Positions 48,495 to 58,882 of a DNA stretch of 64,000 nucleotides are shown piece after piece. The stretch lies in the NCBI RefSeq assembly GCF_008520265.1, contig NZ_VIQM01000016.1, positions 1 through 64,000 on the forward strand, written 5' to 3'. Source of the stretch: Sphingobacterium cavernae (lineage in GTDB: Bacteria > Bacteroidota > Bacteroidia > Sphingobacteriales > Sphingobacteriaceae). Below the pieces are notes generated by a model. It was not told the origin of the DNA. It did not search any database and saw nothing but the letters and a program-made list of their open reading frames with translations. Position 1 is the stretch's first letter; each line of letters opens with the position of its first letter. A program made the translations under genes and the position numbers.

Positions 48495-48503
48495 CGTTGT
48501 TGG

Positions 48504-50060
48504 TTATTTTAGTTCGTATCTAGGTCTAACCTTTTGTAAAATATAGGCATCACTCATGTCATTGTAAAACCCAATTTGTCTTAATTTAGATTTAAAGGCT
48601 TCTACATTTTCTTTGAATGCCAAGTTTGTATTTACATCTGCATTACGATATTCCTCTTCATTCAATCCATTAATTATTAATCCGTAACGATTTTTTAGAT
48701 TTTCCATTAAATCTTCAATCGATACATTTTTGGTGACAAACTTTTCCTTTTCTAAATGAAGCACCTGAATTTGTACTAAAGCTTCTAACAAACGTGTGCC
48801 TAAAACAAAACGTCTTGGATGTTTCTTGCTTCGTCCTTGTGCTAAAAAACCACGGTCGTTGTTCTTTTGTGAAATACTATCTAAAAACTGAGGATAATAT
48901 TTTAACTGATACGGTCCTTTCACTTTCATTAAAGCTTCTACATACTTATCAAATGAAGTAGTTTCGTATTTTACCATATCATCCAATAGCTCATTATCTT
49001 CCTCCGTTTGGTTATTCCTCAACATACTCCAGAAGGCTGTTAATGTTGCTTCAACCAATGTATTTTCATTATTCAATTTATTTATTGCTTGTTCTAAACT
49101 CGATGATTTTGATTTATCTAAACTGAATGCATTAATAATCGTGTTAATCTGAAAACCGGCTTTTATATAATTATAAAGTGCATTGTAATTGATTTCTGCA
49201 TCTTTGATTGCAAATTGCGATATTTTACTTTCAAAATTATCCGTAACATCAACCACCACTTTCCAATCGTCATCCACTTCAATGGAATTTTGATCCAACA
49301 TTTTAGGTAAGTAGTTTATTACTTTAAAACTATATAAAGCTAAGTGAAATGATGTTATGGTTTTGATGTATTCAATTAATACCGATCGTGGTATAATCTC
49401 TTTGTACACCAATAGACGGTGAATATCTTCACAAAATAACTCTGCCTGTTTTGGTAATAAAGGTTTAATTTGATTTAATGACGTATTACTTTCAATTATC
49501 CCAATACTAATATTTTTTATTAAATGAAGGATTCCTAAACTATCCACATCTAAGTTATTCCCTTGAAGGAACTCGTTGGTTTGCGGATCCCATCCTTGTA
49601 CTAAATACTTTTTTAATTCTTCTTTGATTGCAGGCTTTTGTCCAAGCATTAGATAGACTTGATCTGCACTGAAATAATCACGTGTATTTTTTGCATTTCT
49701 AATTCTATAACTTTCTAAATGAATTGGTTTTAAGGATGAAATTTTTTCTTTTTCTAAATTTCCTCTATTGACCAAATTCGCTAAGTTTTGTCTGATCCAA
49801 ATTTCAACTGCTTGTCTGTTTTCGCTAATTCCCTTAAAGTGACCTTGATCTTCCAATGCCTTAAAATAATGCATGATTTTATCTATGTCCACTTCTAATG
49901 ATTGATTTTTAGCTGCACGTTGTTTAGGTCGAATCCCATTATGTTTTAATAGCATAAAAAGATTCACCAATGTATTATCTATATTGGTTACTTTGGCGTC
50001 AGAAGTTAAAATCAATTCATTTCTGAAAACCCCTTCGCTTTTATTTATTTTAATTGCCAT
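48504..50060 (-). CDS. Hypothetical protein of the methylase/kinase operon
   Basis: A 518-aa, mostly helical, cytosolic protein with no motif I recognise. Visible segments are a basic patch after residue 50 (RPKQRAAKNQSLEVDIDKIM), a Lys/Leu-rich middle and RSKKHPRRFVLGTRLLEALV near residue 410. It ends with a Tyr/Arg-containing tail. It is placed 2 bp after the kinase gene and 9 bp before the HerA-like gene, so it is tightly co-translated with both. The position equals that of an uncharacterised component between kinase and ATPase in MADS-type loci (MAD7); this is by order only. Confidence 0.55.
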   Translation of the reverse strand: MAIKINKSEGVFRNELILTSDAKVTNIDNTLVNLFMLLKHNGIRPKQRAAKNQSLEVDIDKIMHYFKALEDQGHFKGISENRQAVEIWIRQNLANLVNRGNLEKEKISSLKPIHLESYRIRNAKNTRDYFSADQVYLMLGQKPAIKEELKKYLVQGWDPQTNEFLQGNNLDVDSLGILHLIKNISIGIIESNTSLNQIKPLLPKQAELFCEDIHRLLVYKEIIPRSVLIEYIKTITSFHLALYSFKVINYLPKMLDQNSIEVDDDWKVVVDVTDNFESKISQFAIKDAEINYNALYNYIKAGFQINTIINAFSLDKSKSSSLEQAINKLNNENTLVEATLTAFWSMLRNNQTEEDNELLDDMVKYETTSFDKYVEALMKVKGPYQLKYYPQFLDSISQKNNDRGFLAQGRSKKHPRRFVLGTRLLEALVQIQVLHLEKEKFVTKNVSIEDLMENLKNRYGLIINGLNEEEYRNADVNTNLAFKENVEAFKSKLRQIGFYNDMSDAYILQKVRPRYELK

Positions 50061-50062
50061 GT

Positions 50063-53000
50063 CTATACTACTAAAGGATTGATTTCAATTTTATTCTCAA
50101 CTGATTTACTTATTTTGAAGAAATCTTTATTATTAGCGGTTACTACCACTTCGTTGTAATTCAGATTTTCTAATAAGTTTTTGAATACGATCAATTCAAT
50201 GAATTTCCCTTTCATGTCATTTAATGAAGGACTAAAACCTTTGTGAATAAAGTATAACATTTCATATAAATCTAATGAAATGGTTAAAGCAATATTCGGC
50301 ATTTTCTTATGTCTAAATATCAATGCATCTGTTTCGTATTCCAGGTATTTTGTTAAATGAGTTGTGTCGTAAACAATTAACTCAAAATCCTTTAATGGCA
50401 ATAATTTAAATGCTTTACCGTAAGGATCTTTAATGTCATTGGATGATAAAATCAAATACTTTTCAGCAATCTTGGTATTGTTCGCTCCTTCGTTTATAGA
50501 AATGGCTTTTGAAAGCGAAACTTTCAATTCCTCTAAATTATCGGAAGCCTTAATGCTTTGTACAAATTCAAAAATAGATTGATATGGAATTCTATTTAAA
50601 AATGTTGGTTTTAACTGAATTTGTTCCTTCTGTTTTATTTCATCAAAATTGATGTTTCCTTCAAAATACTGATGGCGTACAAATGTTTTGTGTTTTTCTT
50701 TGGTTAAAGCAATTGTTTCTGCATTTTGTTGATGCACAGGGCTTAATGCTTTTTGTTCATTGAATTCCTCCAATAGATTATTCTCTCTTTCTCCAAAGAT
50801 TAGATAATCTTTTGGCCTATGTGGACTAAAAAATAATTGACGATCCAATTTAGGAATAGCCACTTCACCAATATCTGTTTCACGAATTAGTTTGATTAAA
50901 CGATCGCTATTTCCAGAGTCTTGAATTTTAGGATTCGAAATATTGAAATAATATAGATTCCAATAATTTACAATATCTTCTTCTGTTAGACGAGGAATTA
51001 ATTTTAATTCTTCGCAAGCATAATCACGGGTTATGATAAATGCAATGAAAGATCTTAAATCACGCATGGTGATGTGCAACTCTCTTTTTAGACTAACTGT
51101 TCTGATTAACCATTCTAAACGATTGATAATCTCTGGACCAGCGGCAGAATCATTGATTGAATCTACATTGTACTTGATAAAACAGTGATGAGCAAACTCA
51201 CACCCTTCACATTTCGTCCATAATTGTTTGTGGGTTAATGCACGTATTTGTTTTTTGAATAAGGATTCTTCGTTTTCATCTTGTGCAACGACCGAACGCA
51301 AGTTTAGATTGATGACTAATACCCCCTCTGGTAATTGCGAATAGCCTTCTTCGTAGAAATAATTCTCGATCGCATAGGCCAAACCTTTGTGCTTTTCTGA
51401 AGTCGTTAAGAACTCCACTAAACGTCCTTCGTTGATTGCTATAATCCTTCCTTCAGAAGCTTTGTTATAGTTCTGTAAATTTTCGAAAGGACTAAAGAAC
51501 TTATCTAATACATCATTGTTTTCAAACCCTTTTTCATCTTGAGAACCATCATAATTACTTTCGTAGTTAACTCCATTGATTTTAAACTGTGCGCCGTTTT
51601 TGTGCTCGAAATGAGTTAACTCTTTCACATTGGCATTTTGTTCAATTTTTTTGACAAATGCAGTTTTTCCATCTCCAGCATTCCCTGTAATGATGACTAA
51701 TTTGTATTTTCCATCTACTATGGCAGGTATTAATTTACGATCTAATTTTGTTGACGTATAGGTATCGTTATCTAATGTATTTCCATTAAGATTGACACGT
51801 GTACCAAAATTCCCGTATTTGGATTGCGAATATAAGGAGTTTAGGTAATCGACCATATTAACTCCTTCTGTACTTATCTTCTTAACTTTTAGCTCTTCTT
51901 TGTTTTTATCAAATAGTTCTGTTAAAGCTTGGTAAATACGCTCTACATTTCCTTCAGTAAATGATTTCGCGCCACCTTGCCAAAATACTTCATTTATAAT
52001 GAATTCATCATCTACTTTCAATACTAATTTGATTGGTTTCCCTAAATCAAGAGACGATTTGTAATTGGTCAATTTTTCTTTGAATCGACTTAATACGTTC
52101 TGAATAGATTCATGTAAATCTACATATGTATTATTTCTGTTGTAAAGTTTGACATCAAAACCATTTATTTCTTGACGGATCGAAATTTGTGTATGGTATA
52201 AATGGGCACGATTGCTCATTTCACCTGTATCTTCCGATAATTCTAAAATATCATTTTCTATGCGCAATAATTCTTCTAACATTTCCGCTGCATTATGGAA
52301 ACGTGTTTCCTTATTGGTTTTAATTGCCTTTAATATGAAATCAGCAAAAGCTCTTGAAACATTTGGTTCAAAATCTTTTGGATCTTTTGGTTGCCCATGA
52401 ATCAATGGTAACTTACTTGGTGTCCAAGGGTATTTTTTCGTCAATAACTCGTATAAAGTTACCCCAAGCGAAAATAAATCGGCCGTTAAATCCCATTTTA
52501 CTCTGTATCCATCGTAAATTAAATCTTGTGCTAAATATGGATTAGTCCCTACATAATCTTGGTTATTGTCAATTGCAGTAGCCACATTAAAGTCTATTAA
52601 TACAAAACGCTCCCCTTTGTCCCAAATGATATTCTGTGGTTTGATGTCACGGTGAATAATTGGAGGATTCACTTTTTGCATTTCGACTAATGCTGATAAG
52701 ATATCTTTGGCTACATTATATACCTGATGGATTGGTAATTTAGCTTCTGTACGTGAATACACGCCTAAATTATCTCCTTCTAAATATTCCATTAAGGTAT
52801 AGAACTGCCCCGAGAAGGTTGTTCCGTTCCATTTGAACTTCACGATATTGGGATGATGAACTTGTTCTAATGCTTTAAACTCATCGATTACCGAATTGAC
52901 ATTCACGCTTTCGTTGAACATCTTTAAGGTATAAAATTCGCCTTGTAATTTATGTTTTACTTTAAATACACGCGAATACCCACCTCTACCTAACGTTTTA

Positions 53001-54511
53001 TAAATGGTATAATCGCCTATGTCGTCTCCTTCTTTTAGCTCGTCGAAAGGAACGGCTACTGGTATAGTTGCAGGTTCTTGATTCCCGTTAAATCCTTTGG
53101 TATGTAGATTCGTGGCTTCTTCGATAAATTCATATAATTTTTCGATTTGTGTTTCACGATCCATTTCATTGGTCTGAATGGTTTTATTGATGAACTCATC
53201 AATCCATTGTGGTAAATGCGGATTGATCGTTGTAGGCATTAAATGCTTTGGTAGATGACCTCCTAATTGATTTAACTCGTATGGTGATTTGAATGGTTCT
53301 TTTTCTAAAAACATCCAGTACGCTAATACCCCTAAAGCATAAATATCTGTAACCGCCGATACATCACCTACTGTTAATTCAAGAGGTTGGTAAGGCGTAA
53401 CATTTTGCTCGGTAATACTTGGCATTACGGTATAACCTTCTTCTTCGTGCTCAAAGAAATAGGATTTTCCAAAGTTGGCTAAATAAGCAAAACCAGAATT
53501 TAAATAAATGTTATCTGGGCTAATGTCGCGGTGATAGATGTTCTGTTCGTGCGCTGAACGTAAAGCTACCATGATGTTTTTAAGAAACTGTACCTTTTCG
53601 TTGAAGGTAAAGGTTTTGATTCTTGCTTCTGCTCGTAAGGAACGATCGGCTAAAAAATCAGAGATTTCGTAGAACAAATGGTTTTCTGGATCGAAACGGA
53701 AATCTACATTTAAAATAAATGGTTTACCATTTAGATTTTTTAAAGCATTGTATTGGTTACGGATTTTATCTTCTCGATTTTTTAAATCCATAGGAGATAA
53801 ACCCGCTACTTGTAAAGCAAATTCTTTGGCTACACGAAAGGTTGAAGAAGCCCCAGGGTATTTGATTAAATACTCTGTATAGAAATTGGTTTGATCTAAA
53901 ACTTTTACGATTTCGTACTCAAATATTTGTGTTTTTTCCTCTACACGTTTTTTATTTTGGTGCCCCGTTAAGTAGTCAACAATTTTATGTTGGATATCTG
54001 CTATGGCATCTTCTGTTTTATTAACCTCGGATGAATCGGTTAGGAAGTCGATTAGACGTTTGTCTAAGTCAAAAGTTAGTTTATCGTCTTCTGGGGTTAG
54101 GTAACGTTCTAACACATTATCGTAAGAAATGGTAAGCATGTTTTGCACCCATGCCTTACCCCAATACGGATTTTGCTCCTTCAACTTAGAAGCTAAAATA
54201 GCCGTTTTTTGACGATTGGTACGTAATGGATTTCTACGTGGGCGGTCATCTAGGTACCAGTTGGTTTCATCGCCTTCGATACGGCCACGCCAATCTTTGT
54301 TTTCTATGTTGAACACGGCATGGGGAGCCACGACCACTAAGTCGTACTCCCAATACTGCGTTTGGTTGTTATGCGGATTGGTTGAGACCAATTCGATATT
54401 TGGTATTAGATAGAAATCGTCTGGTAAATTGACTTCTAAGAATTTTAGTAGTTTTTCTTCCCCGGCATTTACTTGCTGGTTGAAGTATGTTGGTTGTTTA
54501 GTTATTGCCAT
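50063..54511 (-). CDS. NERD / pseudokinase / Ser-Thr kinase / P-loop protein (PglW- or MAD6-like)
   Basis: 1482 aa in four parts. (1) Residues 10-130: a NERD-type nuclease-like domain with D57 and E70-x-K72 (YDLVVVAPHAVFNIENKDW). (2) Residues 200-465: a kinase fold with HRD (327-329) and N334 but Gln234 in the ATP-lysine position and Asn346 replacing the DFG Asp, so a likely pseudokinase. (3) Residues 499-760: a complete kinase with GRGGYSRV, K530, HRDIKPQN (620-627) and D640 in a DFN variant. (4) From about 935: a P-loop NTPase (IITGNAGDGKTAF) and a CEGCEFAHHC cysteine cluster near 1100. NERD-plus-kinase is the PglW layout of Pgl/BREX type 2. Its start overlaps the S-subunit stop by 10 bp. 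Confidence 0.85.
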   Translation of the reverse strand: MAITKQPTYFNQQVNAGEEKLLKFLEVNLPDDFYLIPNIELVSTNPHNNQTQYWEYDLVVVAPHAVFNIENKDWRGRIEGDETNWYLDDRPRRNPLRTNRQKTAILASKLKEQNPYWGKAWVQNMLTISYDNVLERYLTPEDDKLTFDLDKRLIDFLTDSSEVNKTEDAIADIQHKIVDYLTGHQNKKRVEEKTQIFEYEIVKVLDQTNFYTEYLIKYPGASSTFRVAKEFALQVAGLSPMDLKNREDKIRNQYNALKNLNGKPFILNVDFRFDPENHLFYEISDFLADRSLRAEARIKTFTFNEKVQFLKNIMVALRSAHEQNIYHRDISPDNIYLNSGFAYLANFGKSYFFEHEEEGYTVMPSITEQNVTPYQPLELTVGDVSAVTDIYALGVLAYWMFLEKEPFKSPYELNQLGGHLPKHLMPTTINPHLPQWIDEFINKTIQTNEMDRETQIEKLYEFIEEATNLHTKGFNGNQEPATIPVAVPFDELKEGDDIGDYTIYKTLGRGGYSRVFKVKHKLQGEFYTLKMFNESVNVNSVIDEFKALEQVHHPNIVKFKWNGTTFSGQFYTLMEYLEGDNLGVYSRTEAKLPIHQVYNVAKDILSALVEMQKVNPPIIHRDIKPQNIIWDKGERFVLIDFNVATAIDNNQDYVGTNPYLAQDLIYDGYRVKWDLTADLFSLGVTLYELLTKKYPWTPSKLPLIHGQPKDPKDFEPNVSRAFADFILKAIKTNKETRFHNAAEMLEELLRIENDILELSEDTGEMSNRAHLYHTQISIRQEINGFDVKLYNRNNTYVDLHESIQNVLSRFKEKLTNYKSSLDLGKPIKLVLKVDDEFIINEVFWQGGAKSFTEGNVERIYQALTELFDKNKEELKVKKISTEGVNMVDYLNSLYSQSKYGNFGTRVNLNGNTLDNDTYTSTKLDRKLIPAIVDGKYKLVIITGNAGDGKTAFVKKIEQNANVKELTHFEHKNGAQFKINGVNYESNYDGSQDEKGFENNDVLDKFFSPFENLQNYNKASEGRIIAINEGRLVEFLTTSEKHKGLAYAIENYFYEEGYSQLPEGVLVINLNLRSVVAQDENEESLFKKQIRALTHKQLWTKCEGCEFAHHCFIKYNVDSINDSAAGPEIINRLEWLIRTVSLKRELHITMRDLRSFIAFIITRDYACEELKLIPRLTEEDIVNYWNLYYFNISNPKIQDSGNSDRLIKLIRETDIGEVAIPKLDRQLFFSPHRPKDYLIFGERENNLLEEFNEQKALSPVHQQNAETIALTKEKHKTFVRHQYFEGNINFDEIKQKEQIQLKPTFLNRIPYQSIFEFVQSIKASDNLEELKVSLSKAISINEGANNTKIAEKYLILSSNDIKDPYGKAFKLLPLKDFELIVYDTTHLTKYLEYETDALIFRHKKMPNIALTISLDLYEMLYFIHKGFSPSLNDMKGKFIELIVFKNLLENLNYNEVVVTANNKDFFKISKSVENKIEINPLVV

Positions 54512-55854
54512 GCATCAATTTCGTTTTCGATTAGATTTATTGCTTGGTTTTCTTTTAAAATTGCCTCATCAATTTTGTTTTTATATGAGATTACATCTAA
54601 GTTAATCTCTTCCATCAATTTTTCATCAATAATTGGAATTGGAATTTTTTCTAAATGATGTGGTTCTATCTGTGGAATTACAGAACCATATGTAAAACTT
54701 TTTATGATTTCAACTCCAACATCAGATGATAAAAATGCAAATAAATATCCATTTAGAATTTTGTTTGGAACTACTCTCAAAATATGTTGAGAAGCTAACT
54801 TTTTAGACAAATAATTATTTACATATACTGACGTTCCAATTGTACCACCACAAGTAACTAAAATCCAATCTTCCTCAAGCTTTAATTCATTAATATTTGA
54901 AGTTTTAGTTGGAGAAAGCTTCTTTTCGCTATCAGGTATTGATTTTGTAATATCAGAACCACCTAAAAAATCTATTCCATTACTAACATAATTTCTTTTA
55001 AAAATACCTGGTCTAAAAATACGTTCGGATAATTCACCTAAAAGAACACAATTATTTTGATTAGCAATAGTATCTTTCAACTTACTTCCCTTTGAAGTAT
55101 AAAATGAGCTTTCAAACCTTACTTGATGACTTCTTTTAATATCTGATAATTTTATACGATTTGGAATATTCGTATTTATTCTTTCTTCTAAATCCAGATT
55201 TGATATTAAAACACTTTGAGCCTCTTTCAATAATTTATTAGCCTCTACACGAAGGTTGGCGCTGTCCACAATTAATTGATGGATTTGTTGTTGTTTTTCT
55301 TCGGGTAGGATTGGGACTGGGATATCTTTTACTTGATCTTCAGAAATATATGGCTGTACACCTCCTGATGCTATTTTATGAAAAAATGTATTTCCATACT
55401 TAGAAACTAGGTAACTATATATATAACCTGATTTATCCTTGTCCTTAGCTACAATTCTGATAATATTATCAGATCCCATAGCTTTCATTTTTTCAAGCTC
55501 TGAATTGATATATGCTGTTTGCCCAATTGCACCAACACGCCCCGTAACAATCATACCCTCCTTTAAAAAAGATGGTTCATCGTATGCGTATTTTATAGAG
55601 TTGTACTTACAACTTTCAAACGGATTATTTTTAGCCACATCAGAATTACTTAAATATGGAAATCCAAATTCTTTTTCTGTGTAAATCCTTTTACTACGAC
55701 CAGCGGTAAAGATTTCATCTACTAATTCATCTAAGATTTTAAAATCCATCTTCTTGATTTTCTTCTCAAAAATTACAGATTCAGATAAATGGAATCCTCC
55801 ATCGAATCTAACAGATGATTTTAAATCTATATGTTTAATTGTACCTATTTTCAT
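54502..55854 (-). CDS. Type I restriction-modification specificity subunit (HsdS-like)
   Basis: 450 aa with two target-recognition domains in tandem, each with the conserved opening: DFKILDELVDEIFTAGRSKR in the first half and NNCVLLGELSERIFRPGIFK in the second. Each ends with an IPIPI/IPVPILP strand before a long helix (EKQQQIHQLIVDSANLRVEA; MEEINLDVISYKNKIDEAIL). The protein selects the DNA site methylated by the enzyme encoded 2 bp upstream. No HsdR gene is found anywhere in the window. In Pgl/MADS-type systems an S-like protein guides the methylase that marks self DNA. The recognised sequence cannot be predicted by eye. Confidence 0.9.
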   Translation of the reverse strand: MKIGTIKHIDLKSSVRFDGGFHLSESVIFEKKIKKMDFKILDELVDEIFTAGRSKRIYTEKEFGFPYLSNSDVAKNNPFESCKYNSIKYAYDEPSFLKEGMIVTGRVGAIGQTAYINSELEKMKAMGSDNIIRIVAKDKDKSGYIYSYLVSKYGNTFFHKIASGGVQPYISEDQVKDIPVPILPEEKQQQIHQLIVDSANLRVEANKLLKEAQSVLISNLDLEERINTNIPNRIKLSDIKRSHQVRFESSFYTSKGSKLKDTIANQNNCVLLGELSERIFRPGIFKRNYVSNGIDFLGGSDITKSIPDSEKKLSPTKTSNINELKLEEDWILVTCGGTIGTSVYVNNYLSKKLASQHILRVVPNKILNGYLFAFLSSDVGVEIIKSFTYGSVIPQIEPHHLEKIPIPIIDEKLMEEINLDVISYKNKIDEAILKENQAINLIENEIDAWQ

Positions 55855-55856
55855 TT

Positions 55857-57854
55857 CTATTTATTTAAAAATTCATAATAGGCTTCCACAATCATCGGTA
55901 AATCGTCGTCTAACTTTCTTAGTTTTTCGGTACGTGCTTTTACGATGGCGTTTTCTTCTTTGTCCTTCACCACATATTCTGTAGTGGTTGGGAATAAGAT
56001 TTCGGCACCGTCTTCGTCGCGTACATAAATTGGGTTTCCACGGCGGTCTTTTCCTAATTTTTCGGCAATTGCCATAAATACGTCGTAGTCTTCGCTTACT
56101 TCGTTGGCAATGTTGCGTTGTAAATCGGTTTTCTTTTCTAAAAACAATAAAGAAGCTTGTACCCCCACTTGTGGTAAGAAGGCTTCTACGGCTAAATCGA
56201 CAGAGGCTAAGATTTTAAAGTTTTCTAAAATCCACTCGCGTACAGGCAACGTATTAGGATTCCCTAAAATACCATCAGGCAATACAATTGCCATTTTACC
56301 GCCTGGTTTTAATAGGTTGTAGCAGGCTTCGATAAACAATACCTCTGGTGCATCTGAATATTTGGATAAGAAGTATTTTTCAGCAATCTCTGTATCTACT
56401 TTTACTTTGGCTCCGAATGGAGGGTTAGTAAAAATCATATCGAACTTGCCACGTGCATCTGAGGTATAATTCTCGATTATGTCTTGCATACGTTCGACAC
56501 TGGTATCGATGGCTGATTTGATTTTAGCAATTTCTTCTGGATGCTCCCATTGTGGATAGGCCAATGAGTTGACGTGAAAAATATTCGCGTGACCGTCTCC
56601 TGCCATTACCATATTCATACGCGCAGCTTTCTTTAAATCAGGATCAAAATCGAATCCAAAAATATTGGTTTCCGCGTATTCACGCACACGCTCATTCACT
56701 TCATACGTATTGAATTTATCTGCCAAAAGTACCCCATCTAACTCAGGGTATAAATCTTTGGCAATTTTTTTACGTACGTGGTCTAATACCATGACTAAAA
56801 ATCCCCCCGATCCACACGCAGGATCCAACACACGTGTATTTTCGCTTGGATCTAACATTTCTACCATTGCTTTTACAATGTTACGTGGTGTAAAGAATTG
56901 ACCTGCTTCTTGTTTTAAGGTGTTACTTACAATGGTTTCGTACGCCATACCTTTTACATCGACAGTGGCATCTAAGAAGTTGTATTTGGCTAATTCTCCA
57001 GCAATAAATGCTACTCCTTTATCTGTTAAGTCGATGGCTTCGTTTCCGTCGAATACATCCGAGAAAGTCCCTGATTGTTTTAATTCTTCGAAGATGCTTT
57101 TGATACGATCAGCTACTTGTTTACGTCCTTCGTCTGTATTTTGTTCTTTAACCCCAACCCAGAATTTACGGCGATAAGATTCGCCAGATTCGTAGGCTAA
57201 GAAACGACGTTTTTCATCATACAACTTACAGAAGATAAGGTATAGTAACTGCCAAAAAGCATCTTTTTTGCGGCCTTCGTTTCCGTAAATGTAATCGTGC
57301 GAACGTTTGAAGACTTTGATTAAGGAATCGTTGGCAGGTTTACGTGCGTGCGAACGATCGGCACGATCCATGTCTTCTATGGTTTCACCTTCACCAGGAA
57401 AGTCGGCTAAGTCGATAAAGTTTTCGTTATCAAACACATCATATTCACGTTGCAAATATTTGATGTCTTGCCCATTGGTCCATAAACCAAATTCACAACT
57501 TTCGACAGCCCCTAAAGCATTTTCTAAGGTTGGTGTTACCCCTTTCTTTTTGTCGTTTTCTTTAACTTTTTCGTCTTGTACTACTGCAATACGAATGATA
57601 TTTTCTTGCAAATGGTCTGTTCCTTTTTCGAAAACAACCACTTCTATTTTTTGCTTTTTATTTTTTCCTGTATCTGGCTCTACGTAAACGATGTTAAAAT
57701 CACGTGCCATATCTGCCATTTCGAATCCATACTCTTCGTTTAACATACGAATGATGGATTGTATGTTTTTTTCTTGAGAAGAAGCCTTCTTAATATTTTC
57801 GGTTAGAATACAAATTAATTGATTGTCTTCTAAGATGATGTCTTGCGTTTCCAT
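55857..57854 (-). CDS. N6-adenine DNA methyltransferase (HsdM-type; MAD2-like)
   Basis: A 665-aa gamma-class adenine methylase. The SAM motif I region is RVLDPACGSGGFLVMVLDHV (near residue 345) and the catalytic motif IV is IFTNPPFG (near 477). The preceding helical domain carries TLKQEAGQFFTPRNIVKAMV, as in HsdM. The N-terminal 170 residues (including VVFEKGTDHLQENIIRIAVV) look like a degraded type I R-like nuclease/HSDR_N segment, without certainty. It is 2 bp ahead of the S gene and 39 bp after the regulator. It modifies adenines in the recognition site and probably provides self-marking for the rest of the operon. Confidence 0.93.
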   Translation of the reverse strand: METQDIILEDNQLICILTENIKKASSQEKNIQSIIRMLNEEYGFEMADMARDFNIVYVEPDTGKNKKQKIEVVVFEKGTDHLQENIIRIAVVQDEKVKENDKKKGVTPTLENALGAVESCEFGLWTNGQDIKYLQREYDVFDNENFIDLADFPGEGETIEDMDRADRSHARKPANDSLIKVFKRSHDYIYGNEGRKKDAFWQLLYLIFCKLYDEKRRFLAYESGESYRRKFWVGVKEQNTDEGRKQVADRIKSIFEELKQSGTFSDVFDGNEAIDLTDKGVAFIAGELAKYNFLDATVDVKGMAYETIVSNTLKQEAGQFFTPRNIVKAMVEMLDPSENTRVLDPACGSGGFLVMVLDHVRKKIAKDLYPELDGVLLADKFNTYEVNERVREYAETNIFGFDFDPDLKKAARMNMVMAGDGHANIFHVNSLAYPQWEHPEEIAKIKSAIDTSVERMQDIIENYTSDARGKFDMIFTNPPFGAKVKVDTEIAEKYFLSKYSDAPEVLFIEACYNLLKPGGKMAIVLPDGILGNPNTLPVREWILENFKILASVDLAVEAFLPQVGVQASLLFLEKKTDLQRNIANEVSEDYDVFMAIAEKLGKDRRGNPIYVRDEDGAEILFPTTTEYVVKDKEENAIVKARTEKLRKLDDDLPMIVEAYYEFLNK

Positions 57855-57893
57855 TGGATGGTTATTGTGTTATTTTTTGTTTATAATTAAAAT

Positions 57894-58880
57894 TTATAAT
57901 CCTTTGTCAAGAATTATTTGAGCAGTTTCACGGTTACGATCATTATTAGTTCCCATTAAATCTGCATAAATCAATAATTTTGAAGCTATTCGATTGATAT
58001 TGGTATCTGTTTCATTTACCCAAAACTTATTGTAGATTTTAAGGTTGCCGTTTGTATCTGGAATTAATTTGAATAGCTTTGAGAAGTCAATTAATTCATC
58101 TGAATAATAAATTTCGTAATCTCTAGGTTTAAGATAATTTGTTATTTCAGCTGCTGCTAATTCCCCACCAATTTCATACGATGCAATTGAATTGTTCATC
58201 ACTAAATCTCTTGCATTTTTTATTTGGTAAGCTTTTCGGAAAAGTTTTGGTTTCAATACTTCATTGTAAGCTGCCACCCATTTTTGAAGTAATTCTTCTC
58301 TATTTTTAAGCTTACGTTCTTTTGAAGTTTTAATGATAAAGTTTTCTTCCTCTAATTCTTTCATAATATTACTTACAGATCCCAATGCAATACCTGCTTT
58401 TGCTGCTAGTTCTCTTAGAGAACATTTGCTTGCCTCTGGATTAGTTAGCAATACATAAATTAATTTGATCCCAGCTTCTTGAAAAATCTTAGCACTAGAA
58501 TTATTTACCTCATTTCTGCTTTTCTTTCTACCCTCTATAAATACCCTTAGCTTCTTTGAAAAAATAAAAGCGTTACCCGAAGTATCTAAATAATTTATTT
58601 TGTTGTTTTTAAAAACTTCTTTTGATTCGTTTGCTATAAAATCTGAAACAACGATGTAATTTTTAGTTGTTTTATAATTTGGATGATTTATAATCTCATT
58701 GACAATAAGATTTGCATGAATTAACCTTGCATCTTTGCGCGCAAACATATAAAACTGTTCTCCCTCTATATCTACAATACCATCGTATTCTCCACGATTG
58801 CTATAAAACTCTATAGTAAGCTTCGAAGAATCTTCTAATGAAGCAATTGCCTCGTAGATATAATCATTATCCTTATACAT
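57894..58880 (-). CDS. Winged-helix regulator of the defence-like operon (AbiEi/MAD1-like)
   Basis: 328 aa from the ATG at 58880; three codons upstream a TTG (58889) also fits the frame, but the ATG is preferred. The central region has a winged-helix domain (CSLRELAAKAGIALGSVSNI, about residues 150-180). The N-terminal 120 residues look like a nuclease/sensor-like alpha-beta domain (LTIEFYSNRGEYDGIVDIEG, NYIVVSDFIANES). The C-terminal part resembles AbiEi-type antitoxin proteins (SIASYEIGGELAAAEITNYL). It is the first gene of the operon. Four symmetrical half-sites lie immediately upstream of its start, which suggests autorepression. Confidence 0.7.
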   Translation of the reverse strand: MYKDNDYIYEAIASLEDSSKLTIEFYSNRGEYDGIVDIEGEQFYMFARKDARLIHANLIVNEIINHPNYKTTKNYIVVSDFIANESKEVFKNNKINYLDTSGNAFIFSKKLRVFIEGRKKSRNEVNNSSAKIFQEAGIKLIYVLLTNPEASKCSLRELAAKAGIALGSVSNIMKELEEENFIIKTSKERKLKNREELLQKWVAAYNEVLKPKLFRKAYQIKNARDLVMNNSIASYEIGGELAAAEITNYLKPRDYEIYYSDELIDFSKLFKLIPDTNGNLKIYNKFWVNETDTNINRIASKLLIYADLMGTNNDRNRETAQIILDKGL

Positions 58881-58882
58881 TT

